Shown: positions 1 to 9,438 of the stretch, piece after piece
How the letters are laid out: the number at the start of each line of letters is the position of its first letter
Numbering within the stretch: position 1 is the stretch's first letter
NCBI RefSeq assembly: GCF_001431535.1
Contig: NZ_LDJK01000002.1
Span: forward strand, 1 to 64,000
Origin: Stenotrophomonas chelatiphaga
GTDB taxonomy: Bacteria > Pseudomonadota > Gammaproteobacteria > Xanthomonadales > Xanthomonadaceae
Length of the DNA stretch: 64,000 bases
Reading direction: 5' to 3'
Program-made: the position numbers and the translations under genes
The notes under the pieces: model-generated
What the model was told of the DNA's origin: nothing
The model's input: the letters and a program-made list of their open reading frames with translations, nothing else
The model's database searches: none

Positions 1-143
1 AGGGCCGGGCGGTGGGGCTGGGCGGGGGCGTTGAGCGCCATGGATGGCGCGAAACGAGGCCCGCAGGAGCGGCTCTTGCCGTCCCCCGACCAGCCCCGCC
101 GCCCGGCCCCGCTCAAGGCACCAACCAGCCACCCACGAGGGGC

Positions 144-1184
144 TCAGCCGTTCGCCAGCAACCCCGCCGGCAGCTGCATCGTGATGCAATGCAAACTCCC
201 GTTCTGCCAGATCAGCGAACGGCACGGCACCTGCACGATCTCCCGGTCCGGGAACGCCGCCGCCAGCACGTCACGCGCCGCCTCGTCCGCCGCATCGCCA
301 TAAGCCGGCATCAGCACCGCACCATTGACGATCAGGAAGTTCGCGTAGGACGCCGCCAGGCGACGCCCTTCGTCCAGGACCGGCTGCGGCCACGGCAGCG
401 GGAACAGGCGGTACGGCTGGCCATCGGCGGTACGCAGCGCGGCCAGTTCGGCACCCATCGCCTGCAGTTCCGCGTGGTGTGAATCAGACGCATCGTCGCA
501 GGCCTGGTACACGATGCTGTCGGCCGAAGCGAAGCGCGCCAGCGTATCGATGTGGGCGTCGGTGTCGTCACCTTCCAGGTAGCCGTGGTCCAGCCACAGC
601 ACGCGGTCCTGCTGCAGCCAGTCAGCCAGGTCGGCGGACAGGCTGGCGCGGTCACGGTCCGGGTGGCGCTCGTGCAGGCACTTCCAGGTGGTCAGCAGGG
701 TGCCCTGGCCATCGGTTTCAATGCCGCCGCCCTCCAGCGCGAAGGCAATGCTGCGCACCGGTGCGTCGTTGAACACGCGCGCGGCATCCAGCACGCCGAC
801 CAGCTGGTCGTCCAGCGTGGCGTCGAACTTGCCGCCCCAGCCGGTGAAGCGGAAATCCAGCAACTGGAAGCCGCCGTCCTTGCGCTGCAGGGTGATCGGG
901 CCGGAATCGCGCAGCCAGGTGTCGTCGTAGGCCGCAGTGACGAAGCGCACGCGTTGCATGTCGATGCGGTTGGAGCGCAGCCGCATCTCGGCGTAGGTCT
1001 CCACGTCATCGTCGGCCACGCAGATCAGCACCGGCTGGAAGCGGGTGATCGCGGCTACCAGGGCGATGTAGGTCTCTTCCACTTGGCCCAGGCGGTCGGC
1101 CCAGTCGGTGTCGGCCGTCGGCCAGGCAATCAGGACGCCGCTCTGGGCTTCCCATTCGGCAGGAAAACGAAGGGTCTGGTTCAT
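144..1184 (-). CDS. aguA: Agmatine deiminase
   Basis: Hydrolyses agmatine to N-carbamoylputrescine and ammonia in the cytoplasm, a step of putrescine synthesis from arginine. The 346-residue product has the porphyromonas-type peptidyl-arginine deiminase fold signature: WEAQSGVLIAWP near the N-terminus, DTWLRDSGPI, the EGGGIETDG loop, and the catalytic cysteine in NGSLHCITMQ at residue 333. Length is normal for the family. It lies 42 nt downstream of a small periplasmic-protein gene on the same strand, separated by a hairpin. The usual partner aguB would lie to the left, outside the window (inference). Identification is firm. Confidence 0.95.
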   Translation of the reverse strand: MNQTLRFPAEWEAQSGVLIAWPTADTDWADRLGQVEETYIALVAAITRFQPVLICVADDDVETYAEMRLRSNRIDMQRVRFVTAAYDDTWLRDSGPITLQRKDGGFQLLDFRFTGWGGKFDATLDDQLVGVLDAARVFNDAPVRSIAFALEGGGIETDGQGTLLTTWKCLHERHPDRDRASLSADLADWLQQDRVLWLDHGYLEGDDTDAHIDTLARFASADSIVYQACDDASDSHHAELQAMGAELAALRTADGQPYRLFPLPWPQPVLDEGRRLAASYANFLIVNGAVLMPAYGDAADEAARDVLAAAFPDREIVQVPCRSLIWQNGSLHCITMQLPAGLLANG

Positions 1185-1200
1185 GGTCTCGCTTGGATGC

Positions 1201-1218
1201 GCCCGCGCAGGCGCGGGC
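1201..1218 (-). terminator. GC hairpin between periplasmic-protein gene and aguA
   Basis: A perfect 8-bp inverted repeat (GCCCGCGC, two-base loop, GCGCGGGC) lies just after the stop of the upstream minus-strand gene. There is no T-run, so it may only slow transcription or stabilise the 3' end. Confidence 0.4.
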
Positions 1219-1226
1219 CGGGTTCG

Positions 1227-1556
1227 TCAGCGGATCGGCGGCTTGGGACCGATCTCGTTGGGGGCCGCCTTGTTGGCCACCACGTCGATCACCTTCTGCT
1301 TTTCGAAGTAGACGGTGAACTGCGGGTAGACCCAGCGGTTGATGGTGGGCCACTGGCGCTTCTGGCCGCCGCGGGCATCGAGCTGTTCAGCGGGTGAACC
1401 GAACTGGCTCTGCACCTGCTGCATGCTCTGTCCACGCACGGGCAGGGCAGCGGACGGCTTGTCGGCGGCACGGTCGATCAGCAGGGTGTCGGCCAGCGCC
1501 GGCGTGGCGGCGGCCAGGGTGGCCAGCACGGCCAGGGACATCAGGTAACGCTTCAT
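1227..1556 (-). CDS. Small secreted periplasmic protein, unknown function
   Basis: 109 residues with a clear Sec signal peptide (MKRYLMSLAVLATLAAATPALA, cleavage after ALA). The mature part has a GQSMQQVQSQFGSP segment, which resembles the SmpA/BamE-type small periplasmic fold, and a WPTINRWVYPQFTVYFEKQKVIDVV strand-rich tail. There is no lipobox, so it should be soluble in the periplasm. A GGGAG lies about 10 nt before the ATG. It probably shares a transcript with aguA downstream, although a hairpin sits between them. I can name no specific function. Confidence 0.8.
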   Translation of the reverse strand: MKRYLMSLAVLATLAAATPALADTLLIDRAADKPSAALPVRGQSMQQVQSQFGSPAEQLDARGGQKRQWPTINRWVYPQFTVYFEKQKVIDVVANKAAPNEIGPKPPIR

Positions 1557-1609
1557 CTCGAGCTACTCCCCAGTGGTCAAGAACGGCGATTACAGCATAA
1601 ACAAAGCAG

Positions 1610-1631
1610 AAAGCCGCCCGGAGGCGGCTTT
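1610..1631 (-). terminator. Rho-independent terminator of rpmJ
   Basis: A 9-bp inverted repeat (AAAGCCGCC / GGCGGCTTT) with a 4-nt loop lies 55 nt past the rpmJ stop. In the minus direction the stem ends in TTT and is followed by a T-rich tract. Confidence 0.7.
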
Positions 1632-1685
1632 CAGCATCAAACCGGCCCCGCGAAGGAACCGTGGACGGCCGTCAGGCCGGCCGAC

Positions 1686-1811
1686 TCAGCGCTGGCGCGC
1701 CTTGAAACGCGGGTTCGACTTGCAGATGACGAAGATCTTGCCACGACGACGCACGACCTTGCAGTCACGGTGACGGGCCTTCGCCGACTTCAGGGAGGAC
1801 AGAACTTTCAT
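1686..1811 (-). CDS. rpmJ: 50S ribosomal protein L36, zinc-free type
   Basis: Structural protein of the large ribosomal subunit. The product is 41 residues, starts [19 protein letters not shown] and ends [11 protein letters not shown], the form typical of Xanthomonadaceae. The in-frame upstream extension is rejected because a GAGGT Shine-Dalgarno sits just before the ATG at 1811. The canonical four zinc ligands (C, C, C, H) are only partly kept: the first Cys is His14 and the last His is Phe36, leaving Cys17 and Cys30. It is therefore the 'C-minus' or zinc-independent-like version and stands alone, outside a ribosomal operon. Confidence 0.95.
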   Translation of the reverse strand: MKVLSSLKSAKARHRDCKVVRRRGKIFVICKSNPRFKARQR

Positions 1812-2019
1812 GGCATACCTCGGCGTACACGTTGAGTGTAAAAGTAAGTGTTCAGGTGGAGCGCGCCGCGATATGCCGGAGACAATACTGCGTTGACGCT
1901 CGTTCAAGCCCGCCATTCTACCGGGCTTTTCTCCATCGTTTCAAGTGGTTGCACAGACGGATCGCAGCAGCCGCTCAGGCTGGGGCTAGAATGGGGTCTT
2001 CACACCCGCTGGAAACCCC

Positions 2020-2697
2020 ATGTCCGCACTCGCTCCCGTCCTCACCATCGACGGCCCTTCCGGGGCTGGCAAGGGTACCATCAGCCGCATCGTGGCCCGC
2101 CGGCTGGGCTGGCATTACCTGGATTCGGGCGCGCTGTACCGGGCGGTGGGCGTGGCCGCCAGCTGGGCCGACATCGATACCTCGGACGCCTCGGCGCTGG
2201 TGCGCTGCACCTTCGATACCAAGGTCCAGTTCGTGGAGCAGGGCGAGACCATGCGGGTGCTGGTCAACGGTACCGACGCCACCGACGAGCTGCGCCTGGA
2301 GACCACCGGCGCGCTGGCCTCGGCAATTGCCGCCATTCCGGAGGTGCGCAGCGCATTGAAGGAACGCCAGCGCGCATTCAGGTTGGCGCCAGGCCTGGTT
2401 GCCGATGGCCGTGACATGGGCACCGTCATCTTCGCCGACGCCCCATTCAAGGTTTTCCTGACCGCCAGCGCCGAGGAGCGCGCCGAGCGCCGGCATAAGC
2501 AGTTGAATGACAAAGGGGTTTCTGTTAACTTTGATGACCTCCTGCGCGAGATCATGGCCCGCGACGCCCGTGATGCACAGCGCACTGTGGCGCCCCTGAA
2601 GCCGGCAGACGATGCCGTCCTCATCGATACCACTGGTATCGGCATCGATGATGTCGTTGCAAGAGTGATGGATCTGCTTCCGGTTTCGGCTGCCTGA
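2020..2697 (+). CDS. cmk: Cytidylate kinase
   Basis: Phosphorylates CMP and dCMP with ATP in the cytoplasm, supplying CTP and dCTP. The 225-residue product has the P-loop GPSGAGKG at residues 12-19, the [11 protein letters not shown]-binding segment, the [13 protein letters not shown] motif and the LID-like RAERRHKQL region. It sits directly upstream of rpsA, the conserved bacterial order cmk-rpsA-ihfB. Some 210 nt of leader separate it from rpsA, leaving room for an independent rpsA promoter. Firm identification. Confidence 0.96.
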   Translation: MSALAPVLTIDGPSGAGKGTISRIVARRLGWHYLDSGALYRAVGVAASWADIDTSDASALVRCTFDTKVQFVEQGETMRVLVNGTDATDELRLETTGALASAIAAIPEVRSALKERQRAFRLAPGLVADGRDMGTVIFADAPFKVFLTASAEERAERRHKQLNDKGVSVNFDDLLREIMARDARDAQRTVAPLKPADDAVLIDTTGIGIDDVVARVMDLLPVSAA

Positions 2698-2909
2698 TCC
2701 GTTCGTACAGGAGTACCGCCAGCATTCGTGGCGGTTGTCGCCGCCGCAAGGCGATACGTACTGCAAGGTAGTAAATGCTCCGTCGCGCAATGATGCGTGG
2801 CGGTTTAACCACTTCACACACGGCCTGCTTTTCCGGGGTCGACCAACAGGCGGGCAGACGGACTCCTTGATGGAAGCCGCTGACCCATGTGATCAACAGA
2901 GTAAATCTA

Positions 2910-4595
2910 ATGACCGAATCTTTTGCCGAACTGTTTGAAGCCAGCCAGGCCAATCTGGCCAAGCTGAAGCCGGGCTCGATCGTCAGCGGTACCGTCGTGG
3001 AAGTCCGCGGCGATGTCGTGGTGATCAACGCCGGGCTGAAGTCCGAAGGCATCGTGCCGATCGAACAGTTCCGTAACGACGCTGGCGAGATCGACGTCGC
3101 CGAAGGTGACATCGTCAAGGTCGCCCTCGATTCCATCGAGAACGGCTTCGGTGAAACCGTGCTGTCGCGCGAGAAAGCCAAGCGCGCGATGGTGTGGGAC
3201 GAGCTGGAAGAAGCGTTGGAAAAGAACGAAACCATCACCGGCCGCATTAGCGGCAAGGTCAAGGGTGGTTTCACCGTGGACATCAAGGATGTCCGCGCGT
3301 TCCTGCCGGGTTCCCTGGTCGATGTGCGCCCCGTGCGCGATCCGGCCTACCTGGAAGGCAAGGAGCTGGAATTCAAGCTCATCAAGCTGGACCGCAAGCG
3401 TAACAACGTCGTGGTTTCGCGCCGCGCTGTCGTCGAAAGCGAGCACTCGGAAGAGCGCGAGCAGCTGATGGACAAGCTGCAGGAAGGCGCGATCCTGAAG
3501 GGTGTCGTCAAGAACCTGACCGATTACGGCGCATTCGTGGACCTGGGCGGTATCGACGGCCTGCTGCACATCACCGACATGGCATGGAAGCGCGTGCGCC
3601 ATCCGTCCGAAGTCGTGAACGTCGGCGACGAGCTGGACGTGCGCGTGCTGAAGTTCGACCGCGAGCGCAACCGCGTTTCGCTGGGCCTGAAGCAGCTGGG
3701 CGAAGATCCGTGGGATAACATCTCGCGTCGTTACCCGGCCAACAGCCGCGTCTTCGGCAAGGTCTCCAACGTGACCGATTACGGCGCGTTCGTCGAGATC
3801 GAGCCGGGCGTGGAAGGCCTGGTGCACGTGTCCGAGATGGATTGGACCAACAAGAACGTCAACCCGTCCAAGGTTGTGCAGGTGGGTGACGAAGTCGAAG
3901 TGATGGTGCTGGATTGTGACGAAGAGCGTCGCCGCATCTCGCTGGGCATGAAGCAGGTTGCCGCCAATCCGTGGGAAACCTTCGCTGCCACCCACAAGAA
4001 GGGTGACAAGGTGTCGGGCCAGATCAAGTCGATCACCGACTTCGGCATCTTCATCGGCCTGGACGGCGGCATCGACGGCCTGGTCCACCTGTCCGACATC
4101 AGCTGGGCGACCACTGGCGAAGACATCGTCCGCAACTTCAAGAAGGGCGACAACCTGGACGCAGTCGTCCTGGCCGTTGATCCGGAACGCGAGCGCATCA
4201 GCCTGGGCGTCAAGCAGCTGGAGCAGGACCCGTTCGGCCAGTTCATGGCCGTGAACCCGAAGGGTTCGAAGATCGAAGGTGTGGTCAAGGAAGTTGACGC
4301 CAAGGGCGCCATCATCGAACTGGCCGACGGCATCGAGGGCTATGTGGCTGCCCGCGACATCTCCGCCGACCGCGTCGACGATGCGACCCAGCACCTGAAG
4401 GTTGGCGACAAGATCGAAGCCAAGTTCGTGGGCATGGACCGCAAGGGCCGCACCCTGCAGCTGTCGATCAAGGCGAAGGACGATGCCGAAATGCGCGAAG
4501 TGATGGACGACTACCAGTCGGCTGCTGCTTCCGGTGGCATGACCCAGCTCGGCGCGCTGCTGCGTGCACAGCTGGGCGGCAACAAGTCCGAGTAA
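2910..4595 (+). CDS. rpsA: 30S ribosomal protein S1
   Basis: Binds mRNA and brings it to the 30S subunit. The 561-residue product has six S1/OB repeats spread along its length, recognisable by recurring [20 protein letters not shown] strands; the last two are the most diverged. The start at 2910 ([10 protein letters not shown]) is chosen by match to the family. An in-frame GTG at 2889 would add seven residues and is not supported. There is no good Shine-Dalgarno before the ATG, as is known for rpsA in enterobacteria, where the leader folds and S1 represses its own translation. A strong terminator follows. Confidence 0.97.
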   Translation: MTESFAELFEASQANLAKLKPGSIVSGTVVEVRGDVVVINAGLKSEGIVPIEQFRNDAGEIDVAEGDIVKVALDSIENGFGETVLSREKAKRAMVWDELEEALEKNETITGRISGKVKGGFTVDIKDVRAFLPGSLVDVRPVRDPAYLEGKELEFKLIKLDRKRNNVVVSRRAVVESEHSEEREQLMDKLQEGAILKGVVKNLTDYGAFVDLGGIDGLLHITDMAWKRVRHPSEVVNVGDELDVRVLKFDRERNRVSLGLKQLGEDPWDNISRRYPANSRVFGKVSNVTDYGAFVEIEPGVEGLVHVSEMDWTNKNVNPSKVVQVGDEVEVMVLDCDEERRRISLGMKQVAANPWETFAATHKKGDKVSGQIKSITDFGIFIGLDGGIDGLVHLSDISWATTGEDIVRNFKKGDNLDAVVLAVDPERERISLGVKQLEQDPFGQFMAVNPKGSKIEGVVKEVDAKGAIIELADGIEGYVAARDISADRVDDATQHLKVGDKIEAKFVGMDRKGRTLQLSIKAKDDAEMREVMDDYQSAAASGGMTQLGALLRAQLGGNKSE

Positions 4596-4623
4596 TCGGC
4601 CTTACGCTGTCGTAGTTTCCTGG

Positions 4624-4652
4624 ACGGCCCGGACATCATGTCCGGGCCGTTT
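4624..4652 (+). terminator. Rho-independent terminator between rpsA and ihfB
   Basis: Perfect 12-bp stem (ACGGCCCGGACA / TGTCCGGGCCGT) with a TCA loop, then TTTC. It lies 29 nt after the rpsA stop and 32 nt before ihfB, so ihfB depends on readthrough or its own promoter. Confidence 0.75.
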
Positions 4653-4683
4653 CAGGGTTTGAGCCCCCCGAGCAGAGCCTGCA

Positions 4684-4989
4684 ATGACCAAATCCGAACT
4701 GATCGAAATCCTCGCGCGCCGGCAGGCGCACCTGAAGGCCGATGATGTCGATCTGGCGGTCAAGTCGTTGCTGGAAATGATGGGTGGTTCGTTGTCGGCC
4801 GGTGACCGTATCGAGATCCGCGGTTTCGGCAGTTTTTCCCTGCACTACCGTCCGCCGCGGCTGGGCCGCAACCCCAAGACGGGTGAGTCGGTGGCCCTGC
4901 CGGGCAAGCATGTGCCGCATTTCAAGCCGGGCAAGGAGCTGCGCGAACGCGTCAGTGACGTCGTCCCGCAGGATGCTGATCCTGCCTGA
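4684..4989 (+). CDS. ihfB: Integration host factor subunit beta
   Basis: Nucleoid-associated protein that forms a heterodimer with IhfA and sharply bends DNA. The product is 101 residues and has the HU/IHF fold: [14 protein letters not shown] at the N-terminus, the [17 protein letters not shown] core, and the DNA-contacting arm [10 protein letters not shown]. The position after rpsA is the conserved one for ihfB, which separates it from ihfA and hup. Firm identification. Confidence 0.95.
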   Translation: MTKSELIEILARRQAHLKADDVDLAVKSLLEMMGGSLSAGDRIEIRGFGSFSLHYRPPRLGRNPKTGESVALPGKHVPHFKPGKELRERVSDVVPQDADPA

Positions 4990-5064
4990 GCGCAGTGATG
5001 TAGAGCGTGCGATTCCCCCGCCGGGTCGGATAAGCTACAGACCGGGCATGACTGGAGCTGTCGC

Positions 5065-5346
5065 ATGAAGGTTTTCCGTTTGCTGGTCCTGCTGGCCGTT
5101 CTGGTCCTTGGACTCATCATCGGCGCGGTCAACATGACCGAGATGTCGATCAATCTCGTATTTACCCAATTGCATACCTCGGTCGGCGTGGCGATGATCG
5201 CCGCATTGCTGGTCGGTGTTGTGGTCGGTGCCGGTCTGGTGCTGGTGAGCGTGGTCGTCCCGCTCTATGCCCAGCTGCGCCGCGCCAACAAGGCCGTACC
5301 GGTGACCCCGGTGACGCCCCCCCAACCTCCTTTTGCAGGACGCTGA
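5065..5346 (+). CDS. lapA: LapA-family inner-membrane protein (DUF1049)
   Basis: Small inner-membrane protein linked to lipopolysaccharide assembly in Escherichia coli. The 93-residue product has two hydrophobic segments (about residues 4-22 and 41-66) separated by a short polar stretch INLVFTQLHTSVG, the usual LapA layout, with a proline-rich cytoplasmic tail. It is followed six nucleotides later by lapB, the conserved gene pair. LapA works with LapB to control LpxC stability in enterobacteria; the same role is likely here but not shown by sequence. Confidence 0.88.
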   Translation: MKVFRLLVLLAVLVLGLIIGAVNMTEMSINLVFTQLHTSVGVAMIAALLVGVVVGAGLVLVSVVVPLYAQLRRANKAVPVTPVTPPQPPFAGR

Positions 5347-5352
5347 TCACGC

Positions 5353-6531
5353 ATGGAATTCGTTTCCCAGTATTTCTGGTTCTTCCTGTGCGTGCCGCTG
5401 GCCGCCGTCGCCGGCTGGGTGATCGGGCGTCGCGGTGGGCAGCGGCACGGTGACAACCAGGTCAGCCGCCTGTCCAGTACCTATTTCCGCGGCCTGAACT
5501 ACCTGCTCAACGAACAGCCGGACAAGGCGATCGAGCTGTTCCTGCACATCGCCGAACTGGACAAGGAAACCTTCGAGACCCAGGTTGCGCTGGGCCATCT
5601 GTTCCGCCGTCGCGGCGAGGTCGACCGCGCCATCCGCCTGCACCAGGGGCTGGTCAACCGCACCGACCTGAGTGATGCCCAGCGCGTGCAGGCGCTGCTG
5701 GCGCTCGGCGAGGACTACATGAAGTCCGGCCTGCTGGACCGGGCCGAAACGGTGTTCAGCGAACTGGCGCAGATCGACCAGCGCGCGCCGCAGGCGCTCA
5801 AGCACCTGATCGGCATCTACCAGGCCGAGCGCGACTGGGAAAAGGCGATCGACAACGCCCTGCGCTTCGAAGAAGTGACCGGCGAGCCGATGGGCAAGCT
5901 GGTGGGCCAGTTCGAATGTGAGCTGGCCGAACGCCACCGTGGCGCCGGCAACGTCGAAGAGGCGAGGGCGGCCATCGCGCGCGCCTACCAGGCCGATGCG
6001 ATGTCGGTCCGTGCCGGCATCATCGAAGGCCGTCTTGAAACCGATGCGGGCAACGCGGAAGCGGCCGTGCGCGCGTTCGAACGTGCTGCACGCAACGATC
6101 CGGAATACCTGCCCGAAGTGCTGCAGCCGCTGATGCAGAACTACCGCAAGGTCGGCGACATGGGCGGCGCGCGCAGTTTCCTGTCGGAAATGACCGAGCA
6201 TTACCGCGGCATCGCCCCCGTGCTGGCGCTGACTCGCCTGATGGAAGAGCAGGAAGGCGTTTCGCCGGCCCGTGCCTACCTGGGCCGGCAGCTGAAGGAC
6301 CGCCCGTCGGTCCGTGGCGAGTCGGCGCTGATCGACCTCACCCTGGCCGAAGGCGCTGACCCCACCGCGACCCTGCATGACCTCAAGCACATCACCGACC
6401 AGTTGCTGGTGCGCAACCCGGCCTATCGCTGCACGCGCTGTGGCTTCGGCGCGCGCACCCATCACTGGCAATGCCCCAGCTGCAAGGAATGGGGAACGGT
6501 CAAGCCGCTGCTGAACTACGCGGTGCTGTAA
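5353..6531 (+). CDS. lapB: Lipopolysaccharide assembly protein LapB
   Basis: Membrane-anchored TPR protein that recruits the FtsH protease to LpxC and so limits LPS synthesis (known in E. coli). The 392-residue product has one N-terminal membrane anchor (FWFFLCVPLAAVAGWVIG), a chain of TPR repeats over about residues 35-330, and a C-terminal rubredoxin-type metal knot with two CxxC pairs (CTRCGF and CPSCKEW). Length and architecture match the family. It is tightly coupled to lapA upstream and followed after 3 nt by a glycosyltransferase gene, so envelope genes are co-transcribed. Confidence 0.94.
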   Translation: MEFVSQYFWFFLCVPLAAVAGWVIGRRGGQRHGDNQVSRLSSTYFRGLNYLLNEQPDKAIELFLHIAELDKETFETQVALGHLFRRRGEVDRAIRLHQGLVNRTDLSDAQRVQALLALGEDYMKSGLLDRAETVFSELAQIDQRAPQALKHLIGIYQAERDWEKAIDNALRFEEVTGEPMGKLVGQFECELAERHRGAGNVEEARAAIARAYQADAMSVRAGIIEGRLETDAGNAEAAVRAFERAARNDPEYLPEVLQPLMQNYRKVGDMGGARSFLSEMTEHYRGIAPVLALTRLMEEQEGVSPARAYLGRQLKDRPSVRGESALIDLTLAEGADPTATLHDLKHITDQLLVRNPAYRCTRCGFGARTHHWQCPSCKEWGTVKPLLNYAVL

Positions 6532-6534
6532 CCG

Positions 6535-7515
6535 ATGCGGGATGTTGATCCGTGGATGGTGCTGCTGGTGCTGGCGCTGCTGTCGGCCGGGCTGACCTGG
6601 CTGGCACGTCGCTACGCGCTGCAGCGGCAGCTGCTGGACCACCCTGGCGAACGTCGCAGCCACCGCGTTGCGACGCCGCGTGGCGGGGGCATTGCGATCG
6701 TGGTCACCGTGCTGGCCGGCACCGCCGCCGGCGCGTTCCTGTATCCGGCCGCAGCGCCCCAGCTGGCGGTGTTCGCCGCCGGCCTGGTGATGGTGGCCGG
6801 CATCGGCTGGTGGGACGACCATCGCCCGCTGCCGGCCGTGCGCCGGCTGCTGGTGCACATGCTGGCGTCGGCGCTGCTGGCCGGGCTGGCCTGGCAGGCG
6901 ACCGGCAATGCGCTACAGGCCCTGCTGCTGTTCCTGGTGGCGACCGCGCTGGTGAACCTGTGGAACTTCATGGACGGCATCAACGGCATCGCCAGTGGCT
7001 ATGCGCTTGTTGGCGCGTTGAGCCTGGCCGTGGTGATGCCGATGCCGTTCGCGTTGATCGCCGTGGTGGTCGCCGCGGGCTGCCTCGGTTTCCTGCCATT
7101 CAACTTCCCTCGCGCGCGCATCTTCATGGGCGACGTGGGCAGTGGGGCATTGGGTTACCTGATGGCCGCGCTGGCCGGGCTGGGAAGCGTGGTAACTGAC
7201 ATCCACTGGCTGGCCTTGCTGGTACCGTTGTCAGCCTTCATCGTGGACGCAGGCTTCACGCTGTCATCCCGCATGCTCACAGGGCAGCGCTGGATGGAAC
7301 CCCATACGCAGCATGTCTACCAGCGCGCGGTGAAGGCCGGCTCCAGCCACACACGTGTAACAGGCGTGTATATTCTGCTCGGCCTTGTCGGCGCGGCAGT
7401 ACTGGCGGCTCTGGTTCCCCTGCCGCCGCTGCAGCAGGCCGGCGTGGCGGTTGCCTGGGGGGCGTTGTTGGCCTGCCTGTGGGCAGTCATGCGTGTTCGC
7501 CTGCGCAACTATTGA
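6535..7515 (+). CDS. Polyprenyl-phosphate sugar-1-phosphate transferase, MraY/WecA family
   Basis: Glycosyltransferase family 4 integral membrane enzyme that moves a sugar phosphate from a UDP-sugar to undecaprenyl phosphate, starting O-antigen or a related glycan. The 326-residue product is almost wholly hydrophobic (about ten segments) with the family motifs HPGERRSHR, WWDDHRPLP, NLWNFMDGINGIASG and FMGDVGSGALGY. The sugar specificity (GlcNAc, or an FucNAc or QuiNAc type) cannot be read from the sequence. The next gene is a WbpM-type dehydratase, so a WbpL-like enzyme using a deoxy-amino sugar is a reasonable guess. Confidence 0.85.
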   Translation: MRDVDPWMVLLVLALLSAGLTWLARRYALQRQLLDHPGERRSHRVATPRGGGIAIVVTVLAGTAAGAFLYPAAAPQLAVFAAGLVMVAGIGWWDDHRPLPAVRRLLVHMLASALLAGLAWQATGNALQALLLFLVATALVNLWNFMDGINGIASGYALVGALSLAVVMPMPFALIAVVVAAGCLGFLPFNFPRARIFMGDVGSGALGYLMAALAGLGSVVTDIHWLALLVPLSAFIVDAGFTLSSRMLTGQRWMEPHTQHVYQRAVKAGSSHTRVTGVYILLGLVGAAVLAALVPLPPLQQAGVAVAWGALLACLWAVMRVRLRNY

Positions 7516-7530
7516 GGGTTTAACCTGGTC

Positions 7531-9435
7531 ATGTCAGCTCGGTGGAATCGAATAATCGCGTTGGTGCCCCGCGCGGCCATCGTCGTCCATGACCTGTTCA
7601 TGGTGTGGGCCTGCTGGCAGCTGCTGCACGCGGGTCGTTACTCCATCCTGCCCGACGCCCCCGCATTGCCTCTCTGGAATGTCGACACCTCGCTGGTGCT
7701 GGGCATCCAGGCGCTGGTGTTCTGGCGCGTCGGCCTGTATCGCGGCCTGTGGCGGTTCGCCAGCGTTGCCGACCTGATCAACATCTTCAAGGCCAGTTTC
7801 ATCGGTCTGGTGGCCATTGTCCTGACCCTGATGTGGAAGCGCTTCGATGGCGTCCCGATGTCGGTGCTGGTCATCTATCCCTTTGCGCTGTCTGCGCTGC
7901 TGGGTGCCCCGCGGCTGCTGTACCGGGCGTGGAAGGATTACCAGTCGGTCCAGTCCGACACCAGCGGCCGGCGCGTGCTGATCCTCGGTGCAGGCCAGGC
8001 GGCCGAGGCGCTGGTCCGTGACCTGCGCCGTTCAGGCGAATTCGACCCGGTCGGCCTGCTCGACGACGCCCCCCACCTGCAGGGCGCCAAGCTGCAGGGC
8101 CTGCCGATCCTCGGCACGCTGGACGATGCCGCTGCCGTCGCCCGCGAAACCTCCGCCAAACTGATCGTCATCGCCATTCCGTCGCTGGATGCAGTTGGCA
8201 TGCAGCGCGTGGTCGGCCTGTGCGAGAGCACCGGCGTGCCGTTCCGCACCGTGCCCAAGCTGACGGACATCCTGCAGGGCCAGTCGTTGCCGGGCCAGCT
8301 GAAGGAGGTGGCGATCGAGGACCTGCTCGGCCGCAAGCCGATCCAGCCGGACTGGTCGCTGATCCGCAACTGGCTGGGCGGGCGCACGGTGCTGGTCACC
8401 GGCGCCGGCGGTTCGATCGGTTCGGAGCTGTGCCGGCAGTGCGCCCGGCACGGGGCAGGGCGCATCGTCCTGCTGGAAATGAGCGAGCTGCTGCTGCTGA
8501 CCATCGAAGCCGAGTTGTGCCGCAGCTTCCCGGATATCGAAGTGGAGGCGGTGCTGGGCGACTGCGGCGACCCGGCGGTGATCCGCCACGCGCTGTCGCT
8601 GCACCGTATCGAAGCGGCCTTCCATGCCGCAGCCTACAAACAGGTTCCGGTGCTGGAGCGCCAGCTGCGCGAGGCCGTGCGCAACAACATCCTGGCCACC
8701 GAAAACGTGGCCCGGGCCTGCATGGAGGCCAAGGTGGAGCACTTCGTGTTCATCTCCACCGACAAGGCCGTCGACCCGGTCAACTCGCTGGGCGCCAGCA
8801 AGCGCTATGCCGAGATGATCTGCCAGAGCCTGGACCAGAAATCCACGCACACCCGTTTCGTGACCGTGCGCTTCGGCAATGTGCTGGCATCGGCCGGCAG
8901 CGTGGTGCCGTTGTTCCGCGACCAGATCATGAAGGGCGGGCCGGTCACCGTGACCGACCCGGAGGTCACGCGTTACTTCATGACCATTCCCGAGGCATGC
9001 CAGCTGATCCTGCAGGCGGCCGCCTCCGCCTCGCATGGCGCCATCTACACGCTGGACATGGGCGAACCGGTGCCGATCCGTGTGCTGGCTGAACAGATGA
9101 TCCGGCTTGCCGGCAAGCAGCCGTACAAGGACATCGCGATCATCTACACCGGACTGCGTCCCGGCGAGAAGCTGCATGAGACGCTGTTCTATTCCGATGA
9201 GGACTACCGTCCCACATCGCACCCCAAGGTGCTGGAAGCCGGGGTGCGCACGTTCTCACGCGACCTGGTGCTGGGCAACGTGCCGAAGCTGCGCGACGCC
9301 ATCACCACTTACGATATCGAAGCGATCCAGCAGATTCTGTTCGCGACCATGCCGGAGTTCGATCCGCTTCAACAGGATGCATACATTCCATCCGCTAACG
9401 TAGTGCCCTTCCCGGCACGTGAGGCCAACAGGTAA
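7531..9435 (+). CDS. WbpM/CapD-type UDP-sugar 4,6-dehydratase/epimerase
   Basis: Membrane-bound nucleotide-sugar enzyme of the WbpM/FlaA1/CapD family, typically a UDP-GlcNAc 4,6-dehydratase for O-antigen sugars. The 634-residue product has about four N-terminal membrane segments and then a CoA-binding-like Rossmann domain (RVLILGAGQAAEALVRDL). The C-terminal SDR catalytic domain shows TGAGGSIGSELCRQ and FISTDKAVDPVNSLGASK. Length fits the long membrane form. It lies between the GT4 transferase and galU, consistent with one envelope-sugar operon. Confidence 0.9.
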   Translation: MSARWNRIIALVPRAAIVVHDLFMVWACWQLLHAGRYSILPDAPALPLWNVDTSLVLGIQALVFWRVGLYRGLWRFASVADLINIFKASFIGLVAIVLTLMWKRFDGVPMSVLVIYPFALSALLGAPRLLYRAWKDYQSVQSDTSGRRVLILGAGQAAEALVRDLRRSGEFDPVGLLDDAPHLQGAKLQGLPILGTLDDAAAVARETSAKLIVIAIPSLDAVGMQRVVGLCESTGVPFRTVPKLTDILQGQSLPGQLKEVAIEDLLGRKPIQPDWSLIRNWLGGRTVLVTGAGGSIGSELCRQCARHGAGRIVLLEMSELLLLTIEAELCRSFPDIEVEAVLGDCGDPAVIRHALSLHRIEAAFHAAAYKQVPVLERQLREAVRNNILATENVARACMEAKVEHFVFISTDKAVDPVNSLGASKRYAEMICQSLDQKSTHTRFVTVRFGNVLASAGSVVPLFRDQIMKGGPVTVTDPEVTRYFMTIPEACQLILQAAASASHGAIYTLDMGEPVPIRVLAEQMIRLAGKQPYKDIAIIYTGLRPGEKLHETLFYSDEDYRPTSHPKVLEAGVRTFSRDLVLGNVPKLRDAITTYDIEAIQQILFATMPEFDPLQQDAYIPSANVVPFPAREANR

Positions 9436-9438
9436 TCG

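Noticed and set aside
1-143. Window start examined for the next gene after aguA
   Set aside because: Only GC-rich sequence is seen in 143 nt; no start or stop could be tied to a known protein, so no partial gene is claimed.
1686-1916. 76-residue reading of the rpmJ frame
   Set aside because: The first 35 codons have no counterpart in L36, and a Shine-Dalgarno precedes the internal ATG at 1811.
2907-4394. Long minus-strand frame across rpsA
   Set aside because: Shadow of rpsA. Its sequence is His/Val/Asp-rich, as expected from reading codon-biased DNA backwards, with no domain.
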